Positions 7,278-7,973 of a stretch of 7,973 bases of DNA are shown here, in pieces. Made by a program: the position numbers and the translations under genes. A model generated the notes under the pieces. That model had not been told where the DNA came from. It searched no databases and saw only the letters and a program-made list of their open reading frames with translations. Origin of the DNA: Verrucomicrobiota bacterium. Its GTDB lineage: Bacteria; Verrucomicrobiota; Verrucomicrobiia; Chthoniobacterales; UBA10450. Numbering within the stretch: position 1 is the stretch's first letter; the number at the start of each line of letters is the position of its first letter. The stretch is from the NCBI GenBank assembly GCA_003219095.1, contig QHPM01000058.1, forward strand, positions 1 to 7,973, in the 5' to 3' direction.

Positions 7278-7973
7278 TTAGACTTTTCGTCCGAATTTTT
7301 TTTCCAATTCGGCGTGCGAAATCTGAATCATGGTAGGACGTCCGTGGGGACAGCAATAAGGCAGGTCACAGGCCAGCAAATCGCGAATTAGTTTTTCAAT
7401 TTCCGGATAACGCAACGGGTCGTTGGCTTTAACGGCGTGGCGGCAAACCGTTTTCGCGATCATGTCTTCACCTAAACGCAGGGGCGAACTGCTGCGGCTG
7501 GTCGTTTTCAATTCGTCAATCACTTGGCGCAAGAATCCCGCGCCGTCTGCGATTTCGAGAAAGGCCGGTAAAGTATCGACCCGAAAACTGTGGGGGCCGA
7601 AATTTTCAATTCCAATCCCCATTTTTTGCAAGGTTGCGGCGTTGCGCTCGACCCATTCTGCATCACGCGGCGGCAATGAAAAGATCTGTGGCAATAGCAT
7701 GCGCTGCGACGGCACCCCCTGCTCTTCCATTCGCCGGCGCAATTCCTCGAACAAAATTCGTTCGTGCGCAGCATGTTGATCTACCAAAACAAGCCCGTCG
7801 GAATTTTCCATCAGGACGTAAAGCCGGTTGAGCACGCCGATGATCTGAAATTGCTGATCGGGTCGCGGTGTGGACGCAGACGCAAAAGTGGAGGGACGGG
7901 CGCTGTCCCGTCCCATTATTTCAAACGAAGAAGCCTCCTTTCCGAGCACAGCCGGAGGCTCTGTCGCTGATGA
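7278..7973 (-). CDS. mutL: DNA mismatch repair protein MutL, C-terminal part
   Basis: MutL couples MutS mismatch recognition to strand incision and excision. Only the linker and C-terminal dimerisation/endonuclease domain are visible (231 residues); the frame stays open to the window edge, so the ATPase domain lies outside. The domain begins with QFQIIGVLNRLYVLME. The endonuclease metal motif DQHA(X)2E(X)4E is intact (DQHAAHERILFE, about 7746-7781). The second conserved site, VCRHAVKANDPL, and the CPHGRP motif (7335-7352) follow. This is therefore the endonuclease-type MutL found in bacteria without MutH, not the E. coli type. The stop TAA is at 7278-7280, and the product ends KKFGRKV, a normal family end. 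A GTG at 7949 is not the real start, because the reading frame continues beyond it. The linker is low in conservation and carries two palindromes. The gene is convergent with the glycosyltransferase. Confidence 0.95.
   Translation of the reverse strand, partial: SSATEPPAVLGKEASSFEIMGRDSARPSTFASASTPRPDQQFQIIGVLNRLYVLMENSDGLVLVDQHAAHERILFEELRRRMEEQGVPSQRMLLPQIFSLPPRDAEWVERNAATLQKMGIGIENFGPHSFRVDTLPAFLEIADGAGFLRQVIDELKTTSRSSSPLRLGEDMIAKTVCRHAVKANDPLRYPEIEKLIRDLLACDLPYCCPHGRPTMIQISHAELEKKFGRKV
7893..7914. repeat. REP-like palindrome inside the mutL linker coding sequence
   Basis: GGGACGGG (7893-7900) and CCCGTCCC (7907-7914) form a perfect 8 bp stem with a 6-base loop (CGCTGT). It is translated in frame as the MutL residues GRDSARP within the non-conserved linker. 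Its GC-rich symmetry is like that of REP elements and unlike ordinary coding DNA. The structure is seen directly; its status as a repeat family member is inferred. Confidence 0.6.
7932..7960. repeat. Second palindrome in the mutL linker
   Basis: AGCCTCC (7932-7938) and GGAGGCT (7954-7960) are perfect 7 bp inverted repeats around 15 bases, 17 bases from the preceding palindrome. In the MutL frame it encodes part of EPPAVLGKEAS. It could be part of the same inserted element as the neighbouring palindrome, or chance in GC-rich coding DNA. Confidence 0.4.

Overview
The window reads as ordinary chromosome of a Gram-negative soil or environmental bacterium. My best guess is Verrucomicrobiota, Spartobacteria/Chthoniobacterales type. 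This rests on overall protein style, the purA-uppS adjacency, the small DUF3309 and DUF6941 genes, near absence of Shine-Dalgarno sequences, and GC-rich intergenic palindromes. It is inference, with no marker gene to settle it. I see no tRNA, rRNA, CRISPR array, transposase or phage gene.

Layout. Positions 1-228 (-) hold the N-terminal end of a squalene/phytoene synthase cut by the window edge. Divergent from it is hemW (245-1369, +), a radical SAM heme chaperone. A repeat-rich gap (1370-1536) separates hemW from the convergent pair purA-uppS (3518 down to 1537, -), which encodes adenylosuccinate synthase and undecaprenyl diphosphate synthase. Divergent from purA is a 47-residue hydrophobic DUF3309 gene (3654-3797, +). 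It faces a second minus-strand pair, uppP (5156-4278) and a DUF6941 gene (4274-3870), whose ends nearly touch. Divergent from uppP is a plus-strand pair overlapping by 4 bases: an NAD-dependent sugar epimerase (5280-6350) and a family 2 glycosyltransferase (6347-7132). The window closes with the C-terminal part of mutL (7278-7973, -), with an intact endonuclease motif.

How the genes fit together. Four of the ten genes concern polyprenyl lipids. UppS builds the C55 carrier from farnesyl diphosphate, UppP recycles it, the DPM1-like glycosyltransferase probably loads a sugar onto such a carrier, and the squalene/phytoene synthase draws on prenyl diphosphates of the same pathway. The epimerase probably makes or modifies a nucleotide sugar for the glycosyltransferase. 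HemW, PurA and MutL are housekeeping genes with no evident tie to this theme.

No clearly new system is visible. The best points for a second look are the palindromic elements (one pair inside the mutL linker coding sequence, one large imperfect inverted repeat after hemW), the hairpin in the purA leader, the coupling of uppP to an uncharacterised DUF6941 gene, and the lipid-carrier gene neighbourhood.
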